From Caproicibacter fermentans (lineage in GTDB: Bacteria > Bacillota > Clostridia > Oscillospirales > Acutalibacteraceae): 64,000 nt of DNA. Under the pieces are notes generated by a model. It made no database searches and was not told where the DNA came from. It saw only the letters and a program-made list of their open reading frames with translations. Of this stretch, positions 42,861 through 51,505 are shown piece by piece. The DNA lies in contig NZ_VWXL01000014.1 in NCBI RefSeq assembly GCF_009746625.1, forward strand, positions 124,001 through 188,000, written 5' to 3'. Position 1 is the stretch's first letter, and the number at the start of each line of letters is the position of its first letter. A program made the position numbers and the translations under genes.

Positions 42861-45269
42861 GTGAAATATGGTTACTTCGACGATACCTGCAGGGAGTATG
42901 TCATCACCAAACCGGATACGCCGGAGCCGTGGGCCAACTATCTTGGATCGCCTGAATACGGAGCGATCATTTCCAATCAGGCCGGCGGCTACAGCTTTGT
43001 TCGCTCAGGCGCGAACGGCAGGCTGCTGCGGTACCGTTTCAACTCCGTCCCGGCCGATCAGGCGGGGCGGTACATTTATGTCCGCGACCGTGAGAGCGGG
43101 GACTACTGGTCCGGTTCCTGGCAGCCCGTCGGCAAGCCTCTGGATTTATACCGGAGTGAGTGCCGCCACGGACTTTCCTATACCGTGATTTCGTCGTCTT
43201 ACTCCGGTATTTCGACCGAAACGCTTTATCTGGTTCCGCTCGGCAAAACTTACGAGGTATGGCGGCTGAAAATCCGGAATGAAGGCGGCCGGAAGAGAGC
43301 TGTTTCCGTGTTCGGCTGCGCGGAATTCACAAACGACGGCAATTATGAGCAGGACGCCGTCAATTTGCAGTACACGCAGTTTATTACCCGCACATGCTTT
43401 CACCGGAACCGCATTCTCCAGCTGCACAACGAATGCTGCCGCAGAAATGCGGACGGGTCAAATGGGGAGGAACGCTTTTTCGGCCTCGCGGGCGCGCCGG
43501 TTTCCTCCTGGTGCGGCGACCGGGAAGAGTTTGTCGGGCCTTACAGAAGCTATGCCAATCCGATCGCGGTGGAGCGCGGCGACTGCGGAAACGTTCCGAA
43601 TTACGGAGGAAATTCCGCCGGCGTGCTGCAGGCCGATCTGGATTTGGAACCCGGGGAGGAAAGGCAGCTCTGCTTTGTTCTGGGGGCTCACCCGGATGCC
43701 GAAGCCGATAAGATTCTCTCGGAGTATGAGGATCCCCGTTGCATCGAGACACAGTGGGAAGAGCTGAAGGATTTTTGGGAGGAAAAGCTTTGCCGCTTTT
43801 CGGTACATACTCCGGATGAGAATTTCAATCATATGGTCAACACCTGGAACGCCTATCAGTGTTTTATCACCTTTATCTGGTCGCGGGCCGCGTCTTTTAC
43901 TTACTGCGGTCTTCGCAACGGCCTTGGCTTCCGCGATACCGTCCAGGACATTCAGGGAATTCTCCATCTGGTGCCGGAGATGGCGTTCGAGCGTATCCGT
44001 CTCATGTTTTCAGGGCAGACGTCCTGCGGGGCGGGTCTGCCTCTCATTGGGTTTCATCATGAGCCCGGCCATGTGAAGCTTCCGGGCGAACCGGGCTATG
44101 ATTACGACCCGTACCGCGCAGACGACGCTTTATGGCTGTTTCCCACGGTTGCCCAGTATATCGGCGAGAGCGGAAACATCCGGTTTCTTGACGAAGTGAT
44201 TCCGTTTGCGGACCACGGCGAAGCGGATGTTTACGAGCACCTTCGGCGGGCGGTGCGGTTCAGTCTGGAGCACGGCGGGGCGCACGGTTTGCCGGTCGGC
44301 CTGTACGCGGATTGGAACGACTGCCTGCGGATGGGCGAACAGGGAGAGTCTGTGTTTGTCGCGTTTCAGCTTTACCAGGCGATGCGGATTCTTCTTGATT
44401 TTGCGCGAATCAGGAAAGACGGCGATACCGTGTCGGAGCTTGAGGAACAGTCCCGAAAGCTGCGGAAGACCCTGAACGATGTGTGCTGGCAGGGGGACCG
44501 CTATCTGCGCGGGATCCGAGAAAGCGGGGAGAAGGTCGGTTCCCGGGATGACCCCGAGGCCAACCTGTGGCTGAACCCGCAGTCCTGGTCGGTCATCAGC
44601 GGCTGTGCGGACGAAGAACGGGCGCGGGCTGCTCTTGAAACGGTGCATCAAAGGCTGAACACGGAATATGGGGCCGTGATCATGGACCCGCCATACCGCG
44701 AGCACGCGTTTGACGGTGCGCGGATGCGGCTGTTTCTGCCCTCCGTCAAGGAAAACGGCTCGGTGTTTTCGCAGGCCCAGGGCTGGCTGATTCTTGCCGA
44801 GTCCCTGATGGGTCACGGAAACCGGGCATATGAGTACTATCGGGAATGCAGCCCCGCCGAACAAAACGACCGGGCGGAAATCCGCCGCCTGGAGCCGTAT
44901 GTTCACGGCCAGTTTGTCGAGGGGCCCCAAAGCCCTCACGAGGGCAGGGCGCATGTGCATTGGCTGACCGGCACGGCTTCCACCGTCATGGTCGCCTGCG
45001 TCCGCGGAATTCTGGGGCTTCGTCCCACGGCGGAAGGCATTCAAATCCAGCCGGCCGTTCCGTCGGACTGGAAAGAATTCACCATTGATAAATTTTATCG
45101 AGGAAAACGGCTGCATATCACGGTGAAAAATCCGAACGGCGCGCAGGGGGGGCCGGTTCGGATCGTGTTGAACGGTGAAACGCTTCCCGACAGTCTGGTG
45201 CCGTTCGGCCAGCTGGAGAATGAAAACGAGCTGGTCGTTACAATGCCGGGCGCCGATCCCGCCCAATAA
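42861..45269 (+). CDS. Cellobiose phosphorylase-type GH94 enzyme
   Basis: Phosphorylase of 802 residues, close to the usual 810 for cellobiose phosphorylase. An N-terminal beta-sandwich (about 1-280) is followed by an alpha/alpha barrel. Key motifs are GLGFRDTVQDIQG (about 355) and the catalytic acid in YADWNDCLRMG (about 490). It splits cellobiose with phosphate into glucose-1-phosphate and glucose in the cytoplasm, saving ATP. The start is GTG after AAAGGGGGG. It is monocistronic, with promoter and terminator. Related specificities (laminaribiose, cellodextrin) cannot be excluded. Confidence 0.9.
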   Translation: MKYGYFDDTCREYVITKPDTPEPWANYLGSPEYGAIISNQAGGYSFVRSGANGRLLRYRFNSVPADQAGRYIYVRDRESGDYWSGSWQPVGKPLDLYRSECRHGLSYTVISSSYSGISTETLYLVPLGKTYEVWRLKIRNEGGRKRAVSVFGCAEFTNDGNYEQDAVNLQYTQFITRTCFHRNRILQLHNECCRRNADGSNGEERFFGLAGAPVSSWCGDREEFVGPYRSYANPIAVERGDCGNVPNYGGNSAGVLQADLDLEPGEERQLCFVLGAHPDAEADKILSEYEDPRCIETQWEELKDFWEEKLCRFSVHTPDENFNHMVNTWNAYQCFITFIWSRAASFTYCGLRNGLGFRDTVQDIQGILHLVPEMAFERIRLMFSGQTSCGAGLPLIGFHHEPGHVKLPGEPGYDYDPYRADDALWLFPTVAQYIGESGNIRFLDEVIPFADHGEADVYEHLRRAVRFSLEHGGAHGLPVGLYADWNDCLRMGEQGESVFVAFQLYQAMRILLDFARIRKDGDTVSELEEQSRKLRKTLNDVCWQGDRYLRGIRESGEKVGSRDDPEANLWLNPQSWSVISGCADEERARAALETVHQRLNTEYGAVIMDPPYREHAFDGARMRLFLPSVKENGSVFSQAQGWLILAESLMGHGNRAYEYYRECSPAEQNDRAEIRRLEPYVHGQFVEGPQSPHEGRAHVHWLTGTASTVMVACVRGILGLRPTAEGIQIQPAVPSDWKEFTIDKFYRGKRLHITVKNPNGAQGGPVRIVLNGETLPDSLVPFGQLENENELVVTMPGADPAQ

Positions 45270-45277
45270 ACAGGGAC

Positions 45278-45319
45278 AACAAAAAACCTTCCGCCGGTTT
45301 CAGCGGAAGGTTTTTTGTT
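45278..45319 (+). terminator. Intrinsic terminator of the GH94 gene
   Basis: A perfect 17-bp stem (45278-45294 with 45303-45319) whose 3' side ends in TTTTTTGTT. Confidence 0.88.
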
Positions 45320-45419
45320 AAAGATTTGGCCGGTCAGCCCGAAAATAAATCATGAACCGCGCGGCTGCTCAATATGGTTGAACAGGGCGGTCTGATTGAT
45401 CGGGTGAGGGGGGATCAAA

Positions 45420-46157
45420 ATGAGCAGACGCCGCATCGGGCTTTTTTCCGCCTGTCTGCTGATTCCGGCCGTTGCGCTGGTTCCGGCAGCCGGGTGCGGT
45501 CAAAACGCACTGCATGTCACCGCGGACGCCGTGGAAACGAGTGCCGAATGGGAAGAGGAGATGATTCTGCCGGTGGAAAACATTCAGCAGATGCCGGAAC
45601 AGCCGTCCGGGTGTGAGATCACTTCGACGACAATCGTCCTGAATTACATCGGCTGCGAAATCACCAAGACGGAGCTTGCGGATTATTTTCAGATCGGCGG
45701 CCTGCCCCGCCGTTCGGGCGGCGTCGTGGTCGGACCGGACCCATGGAAAAAATTCGCGGGCAGTCCGGCTGAAAACGGATACGGATGTTTCGCTCCGGTC
45801 GTCACACAGGCGGCGAACCGCTATTTTTCCTCCGAAGGGCTCAGCCGCCGGGCGGTGAATCTGAGCGGGACAAAGGCCGGAGACCTGTTCGATTACATCG
45901 ATAGGGGAATCCCCGTCATCGTCTGGGCGACCATTTCCATGAAAGAGCCGTATGAGGGCGACGGATGGTATCTGGAGGGGACGAAGGAGTACTTTCGCTG
46001 GCCCGCGCGCGAACACTGTCTTGTCCTGATCGGGCATTCGGGGAACGACGCGGTGTTCAGCGACCCGCTTGATCCCCGGGGCACGGTGCGCTACGATTTT
46101 TCCCTGTTTGAAGCGCGTTACCGGCAGCTTTTCTGCCAGGCGGTGGTTTTGGAGTAA
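45420..46157 (+). CDS. C39-like cysteine peptidase lipoprotein
   Basis: Protein of 245 residues. The signal peptide ends in a lipobox-like LVPAAGC. The peptidase_C39-like domain has the catalytic cysteine in QPSGCEITS, the histidine in REHCLVLIGHS and an aspartate in FSDPLDPRG. It is probably anchored on the outer face of the membrane. Substrate unknown; relatives include cell-wall-associated peptidases. The ATG has only GGGGGATC upstream. It is convergent with the HD-domain gene. Confidence 0.83.
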   Translation: MSRRRIGLFSACLLIPAVALVPAAGCGQNALHVTADAVETSAEWEEEMILPVENIQQMPEQPSGCEITSTTIVLNYIGCEITKTELADYFQIGGLPRRSGGVVVGPDPWKKFAGSPAENGYGCFAPVVTQAANRYFSSEGLSRRAVNLSGTKAGDLFDYIDRGIPVIVWATISMKEPYEGDGWYLEGTKEYFRWPAREHCLVLIGHSGNDAVFSDPLDPRGTVRYDFSLFEARYRQLFCQAVVLE

Positions 46158-46165
46158 AAGAAAGT

Positions 46166-46840
46166 TTACAGCAGCCGCGTTTCGTTGATGATCAATTCAA
46201 ACTGCAGCCCCAGATACTGCGCCGCCTGGCGGCAAAGCACCATGCGGGTCATGAAAATTTCAAAATACTCCATGACGGGGCAGATGCTGGTATCGATGGT
46301 AATGTTCAGAGTCACGGTCTTTCGCTCGGCGTCGATTTCCGTCGCGGCGTGTTCGACGGCGTAATTGACGCGGTCGTGGATATCCGCCGTGACGGTCTCG
46401 CGGTCGCGCACACGGGTCCGGCGGACATCCCCCTTGTCGGACAGGATCAGCGCCGCCGCGATCGGGCTGACCGCCGCGGCCGTTCCCTCGTCGTGGTTGC
46501 CGATCGCGGCCGAAATCAGGGCGACTTCTTCCGGCGGCATATTCATCCGGTTCAGGATGTTAAAGGCCATCAGCGCGCCGCTGTGGGCGTGGTTGTACCG
46601 GTTTACCACGTTCCCGATGTCGTGCATGTATCCGGCGATGCGCGCCAGCTCGCAGGTGCGGCCGTCAAAGCCGAGCTGCTCCAGAATGTTCCCGGCATAA
46701 TTTGCGGACCTCTTCGCGTGGGGAAACCCATGCTCCGTAAATCCGATTTCCCCAAGGTTTCTGTTTCCGGTTTCAATATAGGCCTTGATTTCATCGTTTT
46801 TTAAAATTTGCTCAAAGGTGATATGAGTATATTTCGGCAT
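46166..46840 (-). CDS. HD-domain phosphohydrolase
   Basis: Protein of 224 residues. The metal-binding HD motif is IAGYMHDIGNVVNR (about 70-83), with further histidines at HGFPHAKR and in IGNHDEGT. Such proteins hydrolyse phosphomonoesters or nucleotides. ATG 46840 is favoured over 46843 for spacing to GGAGGA. It lies 12 bp downstream of the dipeptidase gene, probably one operon. Substrate unknown. Confidence 0.87.
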   Translation of the reverse strand: MPKYTHITFEQILKNDEIKAYIETGNRNLGEIGFTEHGFPHAKRSANYAGNILEQLGFDGRTCELARIAGYMHDIGNVVNRYNHAHSGALMAFNILNRMNMPPEEVALISAAIGNHDEGTAAAVSPIAAALILSDKGDVRRTRVRDRETVTADIHDRVNYAVEHAATEIDAERKTVTLNITIDTSICPVMEYFEIFMTRMVLCRQAAQYLGLQFELIINETRLL

Positions 46841-46851
46841 CATTTCCTCCG

Positions 46852-48231
46852 TCAGGCCGTCAGCATCCGGTACATCGCTTCCAGACAGATCTGGGCGTGA
46901 ATCATAAACCGGTCGATGTCGATGCTCTCGTTGGTGTTATGCAGCCGGCGGTCCGGCTCATCCGGGAAGAACGGGCCGAACGCGACCGCGTTGCCTTTCA
47001 TGGCGCGCGCGTAGGTGCCGCCGCCCGTAGCGTAAAGCTCCGCCGGTTTTCCCGTGACGCAGGCGTACGAATCCTGAAGGATGGAAATCAGCTTGCTGTC
47101 CCCCGGCAGGTACAGCGGCTTGCCGTCTTCCAGCAGTTCGGCGGAAAGGCCTGCTTCTTCCGCACGGCGGCTGATTTCACTGAAAATCGGGCCGCCGTCG
47201 GATGTGACGGGATAGCGGATGTCGATTCCGGCTTTTGCCTGTCCGTTCTCCAGCCGAAGGATCCCCAGATTCAGCGTGAGCGGACCGGACTGCTCGTCGC
47301 TTTGCTGCACGCCGATGCCGGAGCCGTCGTAACAAAACCCGATACTCTGATCGAGGAAGGAGCAGAAAGCGCCGAGCTCCTCGGGTGAAAACACGGACGA
47401 GAGCAGACGGATCAGAGCCGCCGCGGCGTTAAAACCAGACTGCGGCTGCATGGCGTGCGCGGCTTTTCCCTTCGACACAATTTGAAGTCCGTCGGGAACG
47501 GATTTGAATGTAAATTCCCCCTGCGCTGTTTTCGCGGCTTCTTTCAGAGCGTCCGCAGACTGACCGGAGCAGGAAAGGACGGTCCGGGCATGATCGGGAA
47601 CGGCATTGTAAACGACGCCGGCTTCCAATTCTTTGATGACCGACGGCTGCTTCTCTTTGGAAAGAAGATTCAACCGGAGAATGCCCTTTTCACGGTTGCA
47701 GATTCCGTAGTCCGAATCCGGCGTAAAACCCATGACGGGCATTTCTTCCTTCTGAAAATAATAGTGCAGGTCCTCCATGCCGGTCTCTTCCCCGGAACCG
47801 AATATGACGCGAAGACGGCGGTTCCCTTTGACTCCGGCGTCCTTCAGCGCCTTCAGGCAGTAAAGAGCGACCACGGCCGCGCCTTTGTCGTCGGCGGTGC
47901 CCCGCCCGAAGTACAGGTTTCCTTTTCTGGTCAGGGTGAACGGGTCGCTGTCCCATCCCTCTCCGGCGGGAACAACGTCGACATGGGCGGCCACCGCGGC
48001 GGCTTCGTTTCCGGAGCCGTACTCCGCGTGACCCGCGTAGTTGTCCACATTTTTTACGGCTAGGCCCATTTTCTGCGCTTTGTAGAGAACCATGGCAAGC
48101 GCCCTTGCCGGTTCTTCGCCGAACGGTTTGCCCGGCAGCGCTTCTCCGCGAACGGAGGGCACCGCAATCAAGTCGGCAAGGTCTTTCAGAATCTCGTCCC
48201 GATATTTTAAGATCTCTGTTCCAAATAACAC
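46852..48231 (-). CDS. pepV: M20 family dipeptidase (PepV-like)
   Basis: Dinuclear zinc peptidase of about 459 residues. Metal and catalytic residues are in AHVDVVPAGEGW, GRGTADDKG, SGEETGMED and TPDSDYG. It cleaves dipeptides in the cytoplasm. AGGAGG touches the ATG at 48240 with no spacer, so the GTG at 48231, nine bases downstream of it, is the better start; the longer form is possible. The HD-domain gene follows. Confidence 0.9.
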   Translation of the reverse strand: MLFGTEILKYRDEILKDLADLIAVPSVRGEALPGKPFGEEPARALAMVLYKAQKMGLAVKNVDNYAGHAEYGSGNEAAAVAAHVDVVPAGEGWDSDPFTLTRKGNLYFGRGTADDKGAAVVALYCLKALKDAGVKGNRRLRVIFGSGEETGMEDLHYYFQKEEMPVMGFTPDSDYGICNREKGILRLNLLSKEKQPSVIKELEAGVVYNAVPDHARTVLSCSGQSADALKEAAKTAQGEFTFKSVPDGLQIVSKGKAAHAMQPQSGFNAAAALIRLLSSVFSPEELGAFCSFLDQSIGFCYDGSGIGVQQSDEQSGPLTLNLGILRLENGQAKAGIDIRYPVTSDGGPIFSEISRRAEEAGLSAELLEDGKPLYLPGDSKLISILQDSYACVTGKPAELYATGGGTYARAMKGNAVAFGPFFPDEPDRRLHNTNESIDIDRFMIHAQICLEAMYRMLTA

Positions 48232-48373
48232 TGGAATCATCCTCCTAACATCATTATCCAGTTTATTATATCACAGGGCACGGATAAAAAAGCTTGTTTT
48301 GGTTAAGGGTGAAAAAACAGTCATTGAAAAAGCAGCCCGGACTGGGGATTCCCCCGGCCGGGCGCGGTTTATT

Positions 48374-49978
48374 CTAATCCGTTTCGGAGGCAAAGACGCC
48401 TCCGGTTTGTTTTTTCGGCTGGCCGAGAAGAGGCAGAACCTCGCTCTGACAGATGGGCCGGCTGATGAAGTATCCCTGAATCAGATGACATCCGGCCCGC
48501 GTCACACAGTTCAGCTGCTCCTCGGTTTCCACACCTTCGGCAATAACCTCCATGTTCAGCCGGCGCGCAAGTCCGACAATCATGAGAACAATATCTTTTT
48601 CCACATCTTTCGTAACAATTTCGTCAATAAAGCTTTTATCGATTTTTATCGCGTCGATCGGCAGGGTTTTCAGGTAGGTGAGAGAGGAAAAGCCCGTTCC
48701 GAAATCGTCCAGATAAATTTGAATTCCCTGTTTTTTTAGAATCTGCAGCTTGCTCGTGATTTTCTCCAAAGATTCCATCAGGCTTGACTCCGTGATTTCA
48801 ATCGCGATGCTGTTGGGGGACAGGCCGTAAAAACGGTACCTGCTGATCAGGTAATCGATGTAATTTACCTCTAAAAGCTCCATGGGAGAGGCGTTGAAAG
48901 ACACGGTTAGCCCGCGGCCCTCCATGCTTTTGGCAAAAGCAAACGTGCACTCCATCACATGGCGGCCGAGCTCTTTGATGAAGCCCGACTTTTCAGCCAT
49001 CGGAATGAACTGGCTGGGCGGGATCATTCCGAACTCGGCATTTTTCCACCGTGCCAGAGTTTCGAATCCGACGATCCTTTCGCTGTTACAGTCGTACTGA
49101 GGCTGAAAATAGCACAGCAGCTCATCGCTTTCGATGGAAAGCTTCAGTGCGCGCTCCAAACGAAACTGACGGTCGATCTGATTGCCGTGGTCTTCGTTAA
49201 ATAGAACGTAGCTGCCCCTGTGCGTCTGTTTCGCTTCATTCAGAACAAATTCTCCGCGTCCAAGGATATCTTCAAACTGAATGCTGCGTTCCGTTTCCCG
49301 GCAGCGGACCAGAAGCGCGCCCATGCTGCAGGAAAGCTGAATCACGATCCCGTTGATCAGATAGGGTTCCCGGAATATTCGAATAAGTTTCCGAACAAGA
49401 AACTCAAGCTCATCCTCCGTATTTGCCCCGTGAATCAGAACGGCGAATTCATCGCTGCCCGTGCGTCCGGCAATATCTTCGCAGCCGATAAATTTTTTCA
49501 GCCGCGCCGCCGATTCGGCAATCAGCTGATCTCCCGCATCGTGGCCGAAGGTATTGTTAACGGTTTTCAGGTTGTCCAAATCAAGAAACAGAGCCCCGCC
49601 GCTTTTTGAGTCCCTGACACATTTTTTCACCCAGCCGTCAAATTGCTCGATGATCCCCTTTCGATTCGGCAAGCCAGTCAGCGCGTCAAAGGCGGTAAAA
49701 TATTTTTTTTGCTCATCGCTTCGGATTTTTGCCTCATAGCGAAACCGCTTCAATTTAAAAAAGCAGAAAAAAGCGATAAGAAATGCCGCGAGCAGGATCA
49801 GAAAAAGAATCGTGCTCATAAAAAGGACTTTATCCGTCTGCTCAAAAGCATTGCGAAAGGAGTTTTTTTGATCCGGGATCATCAACTGATTCAAACTGAC
49901 GATTATGAAAACACCTAAGCCTAAAAGAAGCATCCCCAAAACTGTCACGGAAATGAGAGCTTTATTTTTGCGTATCAT
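48374..49978 (-). CDS. GGDEF-EAL membrane protein
   Basis: Protein of about 534 residues. Two N-terminal membrane helices (about 8-30 and 52-77) enclose a short outer loop. The GGDEF domain has DALTGLPNRKG but GSDEF in place of GGDEF. The EAL domain has ETL in place of EAL, while EITESSLM, LDDFGTGFSSL, IKIDKSFI and AEGVET are kept. A c-di-GMP phosphodiesterase is more likely than a cyclase. It is monocistronic. Input signal unknown. Confidence 0.88.
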   Translation of the reverse strand: MIRKNKALISVTVLGMLLLGLGVFIIVSLNQLMIPDQKNSFRNAFEQTDKVLFMSTILFLILLAAFLIAFFCFFKLKRFRYEAKIRSDEQKKYFTAFDALTGLPNRKGIIEQFDGWVKKCVRDSKSGGALFLDLDNLKTVNNTFGHDAGDQLIAESAARLKKFIGCEDIAGRTGSDEFAVLIHGANTEDELEFLVRKLIRIFREPYLINGIVIQLSCSMGALLVRCRETERSIQFEDILGRGEFVLNEAKQTHRGSYVLFNEDHGNQIDRQFRLERALKLSIESDELLCYFQPQYDCNSERIVGFETLARWKNAEFGMIPPSQFIPMAEKSGFIKELGRHVMECTFAFAKSMEGRGLTVSFNASPMELLEVNYIDYLISRYRFYGLSPNSIAIEITESSLMESLEKITSKLQILKKQGIQIYLDDFGTGFSSLTYLKTLPIDAIKIDKSFIDEIVTKDVEKDIVLMIVGLARRLNMEVIAEGVETEEQLNCVTRAGCHLIQGYFISRPICQSEVLPLLGQPKKQTGGVFASETD

Positions 49979-50177
49979 TTGCATCTTCCTCTCGCTTCTG
50001 TGTTATTTCTAATTATACCTTATTTCGCAGCACATTTCATCAAAATATTTCAGGTTCATAACAAAATCTGACATAATATTTTGTAAAAATTTCTGTCTTG
50101 ATCTGGAAAATAAATTCTGAAACTATTTTGGAATAAAAAACACCTTGCTGTAAACAATTTTTGCAGGAGGCGTGGAT

Positions 50178-50579
50178 ATGAAAAAGAAACTTTCTTTATT
50201 TTTGACCGGTGGGGTCGTGTATCCTTCTCTTGAAATCATCTGCAGAGGCCACAGCGATTTTTCCATGGCTGTTGCGGGAGGCATCTGTCTGTGCCTGATT
50301 GACAGGGTATGTAATTACCGCCTGAAATTCAGGCCGTTGGCGATAAGATGTGCGGCTGGGTCCGCGATCATAACAACGGTGGAATTTGCGACAGGGGTGT
50401 TGGTCAATCTTGTGTTAAAAATGAATGTCTGGGATTATTCACAGCTCCCAATGAATTTTATGGGCCAGATCTGTCTGCCGTTTTCGCTTCTGTGGTGTGC
50501 CCTTACCATACCGGCCATGCAGTTATGCGGACTCTATGACCGGTTCAGTAAAAAAATAATCGAGGGAATCAAAGGGTAA
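50178..50579 (+). CDS. Small membrane protein (putative ABC-transporter type IV/CmpB-like family)
   Basis: Protein of 133 residues with about four hydrophobic segments. VWDYSQLPMNFMGQICLPFSLLWC is the recognisable family stretch of the putative permeases found singly in Firmicutes. ATG 50178 follows GGAGG by seven bases; a GTG two codons earlier is too close. No ATPase partner is adjacent. Function unknown. Confidence 0.75.
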   Translation: MKKKLSLFLTGGVVYPSLEIICRGHSDFSMAVAGGICLCLIDRVCNYRLKFRPLAIRCAAGSAIITTVEFATGVLVNLVLKMNVWDYSQLPMNFMGQICLPFSLLWCALTIPAMQLCGLYDRFSKKIIEGIKG

Positions 50580-50580
50580 A

Positions 50581-50621
50581 AAAGCCGCGTCCGGGAATCC
50601 GTTTCCGGGAGACGCGGCTTT
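50581..50621 (+). terminator. Hairpin terminator
   Basis: AAAGCCGCGTC (50581-50591) pairs with GACGCGGCTTT (50611-50621), with an inner CGGGAA/TTCCGGG helix. The T run is short. Confidence 0.65.
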
Positions 50622-50645
50622 CAATTTGAAAACAAGATTTCGCTC

Positions 50646-50675
50646 TTGACAGAGTACATATTGATATGGTATTAT
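50646..50675 (+). promoter_or_regulatory. Promoter of the tRNA-Ser pair
   Basis: TTGACA (50646-50651), 18-bp spacer, TATTAT (50670-50675), 35 bases before the first tRNA. Confidence 0.7.
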
Positions 50676-50709
50676 TATTTTCGCACCTGCGGGCATGAAT
50701 TCCTTACAT

Positions 50710-50798
50710 GGAGAGGTGTCCGAGTGGTTTATGGAGCTAGTCTTGAAAACTAGTGATCCCGCAAGGGACCAAGAGTTCGAATCTCTTCCTCTCCGCCA
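50710..50798 (+). tRNA. tRNA-Ser (anticodon UGA)
   Basis: Full cloverleaf with the long variable arm of class II tRNAs. Acceptor GGAGAGG/CCTCTCC; anticodon loop CTTGAAA between CTAGT and ACTAG; TPsiC arm AGAGTTCGAATCTCT; encoded CCA. Confidence 0.95.
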
Positions 50799-50828
50799 AA
50801 TTTAATGATAATTTTTTTCACCATAAAA

Positions 50829-50918
50829 GGAGAAATACCCAAGTGGTGAAGGGGCTCCCCTGCTAAGGGAGTAGGTCGGGTAACCGGCGCGAGGGTTCAA
50901 ATCCCTCTTTCTCCGCCA
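50829..50918 (+). tRNA. tRNA-Ser (anticodon GCU)
   Basis: Acceptor GGAGAAA/TTTCTCC; anticodon loop CTGCTAA between TCCC and GGGA; long variable arm; TPsiC arm GAGGGTTCAAATCCCTC; encoded CCA. It lies 30 bp after the first tRNA-Ser. Confidence 0.95.
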
Positions 50919-50923
50919 AAATC

Positions 50924-50968
50924 AAAGAAACCCCCATGAATGCTAGATTCGTGGGGGTTTCTTTTTTT
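50924..50968 (+). terminator. Terminator of the tRNA pair
   Basis: AAAGAAACCCCC pairs with GGGGGTTTCTTT, followed by a T run to 50968. Confidence 0.9.
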
Positions 50969-51505
50969 ATCGTCTGTATGATAATGATTTGATAAAATGA
51001 CAGCTAAACGATTTTATTCCTAACAGCGTTCCCAACTATTAATAAACAAGATTACAGCGGCTTATATTCAGCGGCAGGCAGACAGGATCCTTTGATAAAA
51101 CCAGGCAGTAGGAACACAAAGCATTTAGCAGACCGGCTGCTTCTAAATCAGTTAAAGCGCCGTGCTCTGGAACTGAGACACGGATTCACAAGAAAGATGC
51201 GGGTTCTATCCGTAAATGCAAATCATGATTGCACAAAATGAGTCAGGATTCTCGATCCCGTATTGTACCGAATAAGGGCTTGTCCTGCAAGAGCGTTGAC
51301 ATCGGCGAAATCCCGACTGATTTTTTATTCTGCACAACATGGGGGTCGTCGGTACTTGAAAGAGCTAAAATTTCCAGCCATGTCACTTTTGCCAGACTGT
51401 TTTTCCGCACTTGATCATGTCCCAAATTCGGATTACAATAAAACAAAGCGGTACGTGCGGCGTTAGCGCATATCATTTTGGTTTTTGAAGAGGGCGATTT
51501 TAAAA
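50969..51505. other. Gene-free stretch between the tRNAs and recQ
   Basis: No gene is supported. Short overlapping frames on both strands (51.24-51.48 kb) have no ribosome-binding site and no domain. Composition differs from recQ, and the position beside tRNA genes could mark an old integration site, but no repeat of the tRNA end is seen. Confidence 0.45.

Noticed and set aside
51243-51476. 77-codon minus-strand frame between tRNAs and recQ
   Set aside because: No ribosome-binding site, overlapping frames on the other strand and no family match.
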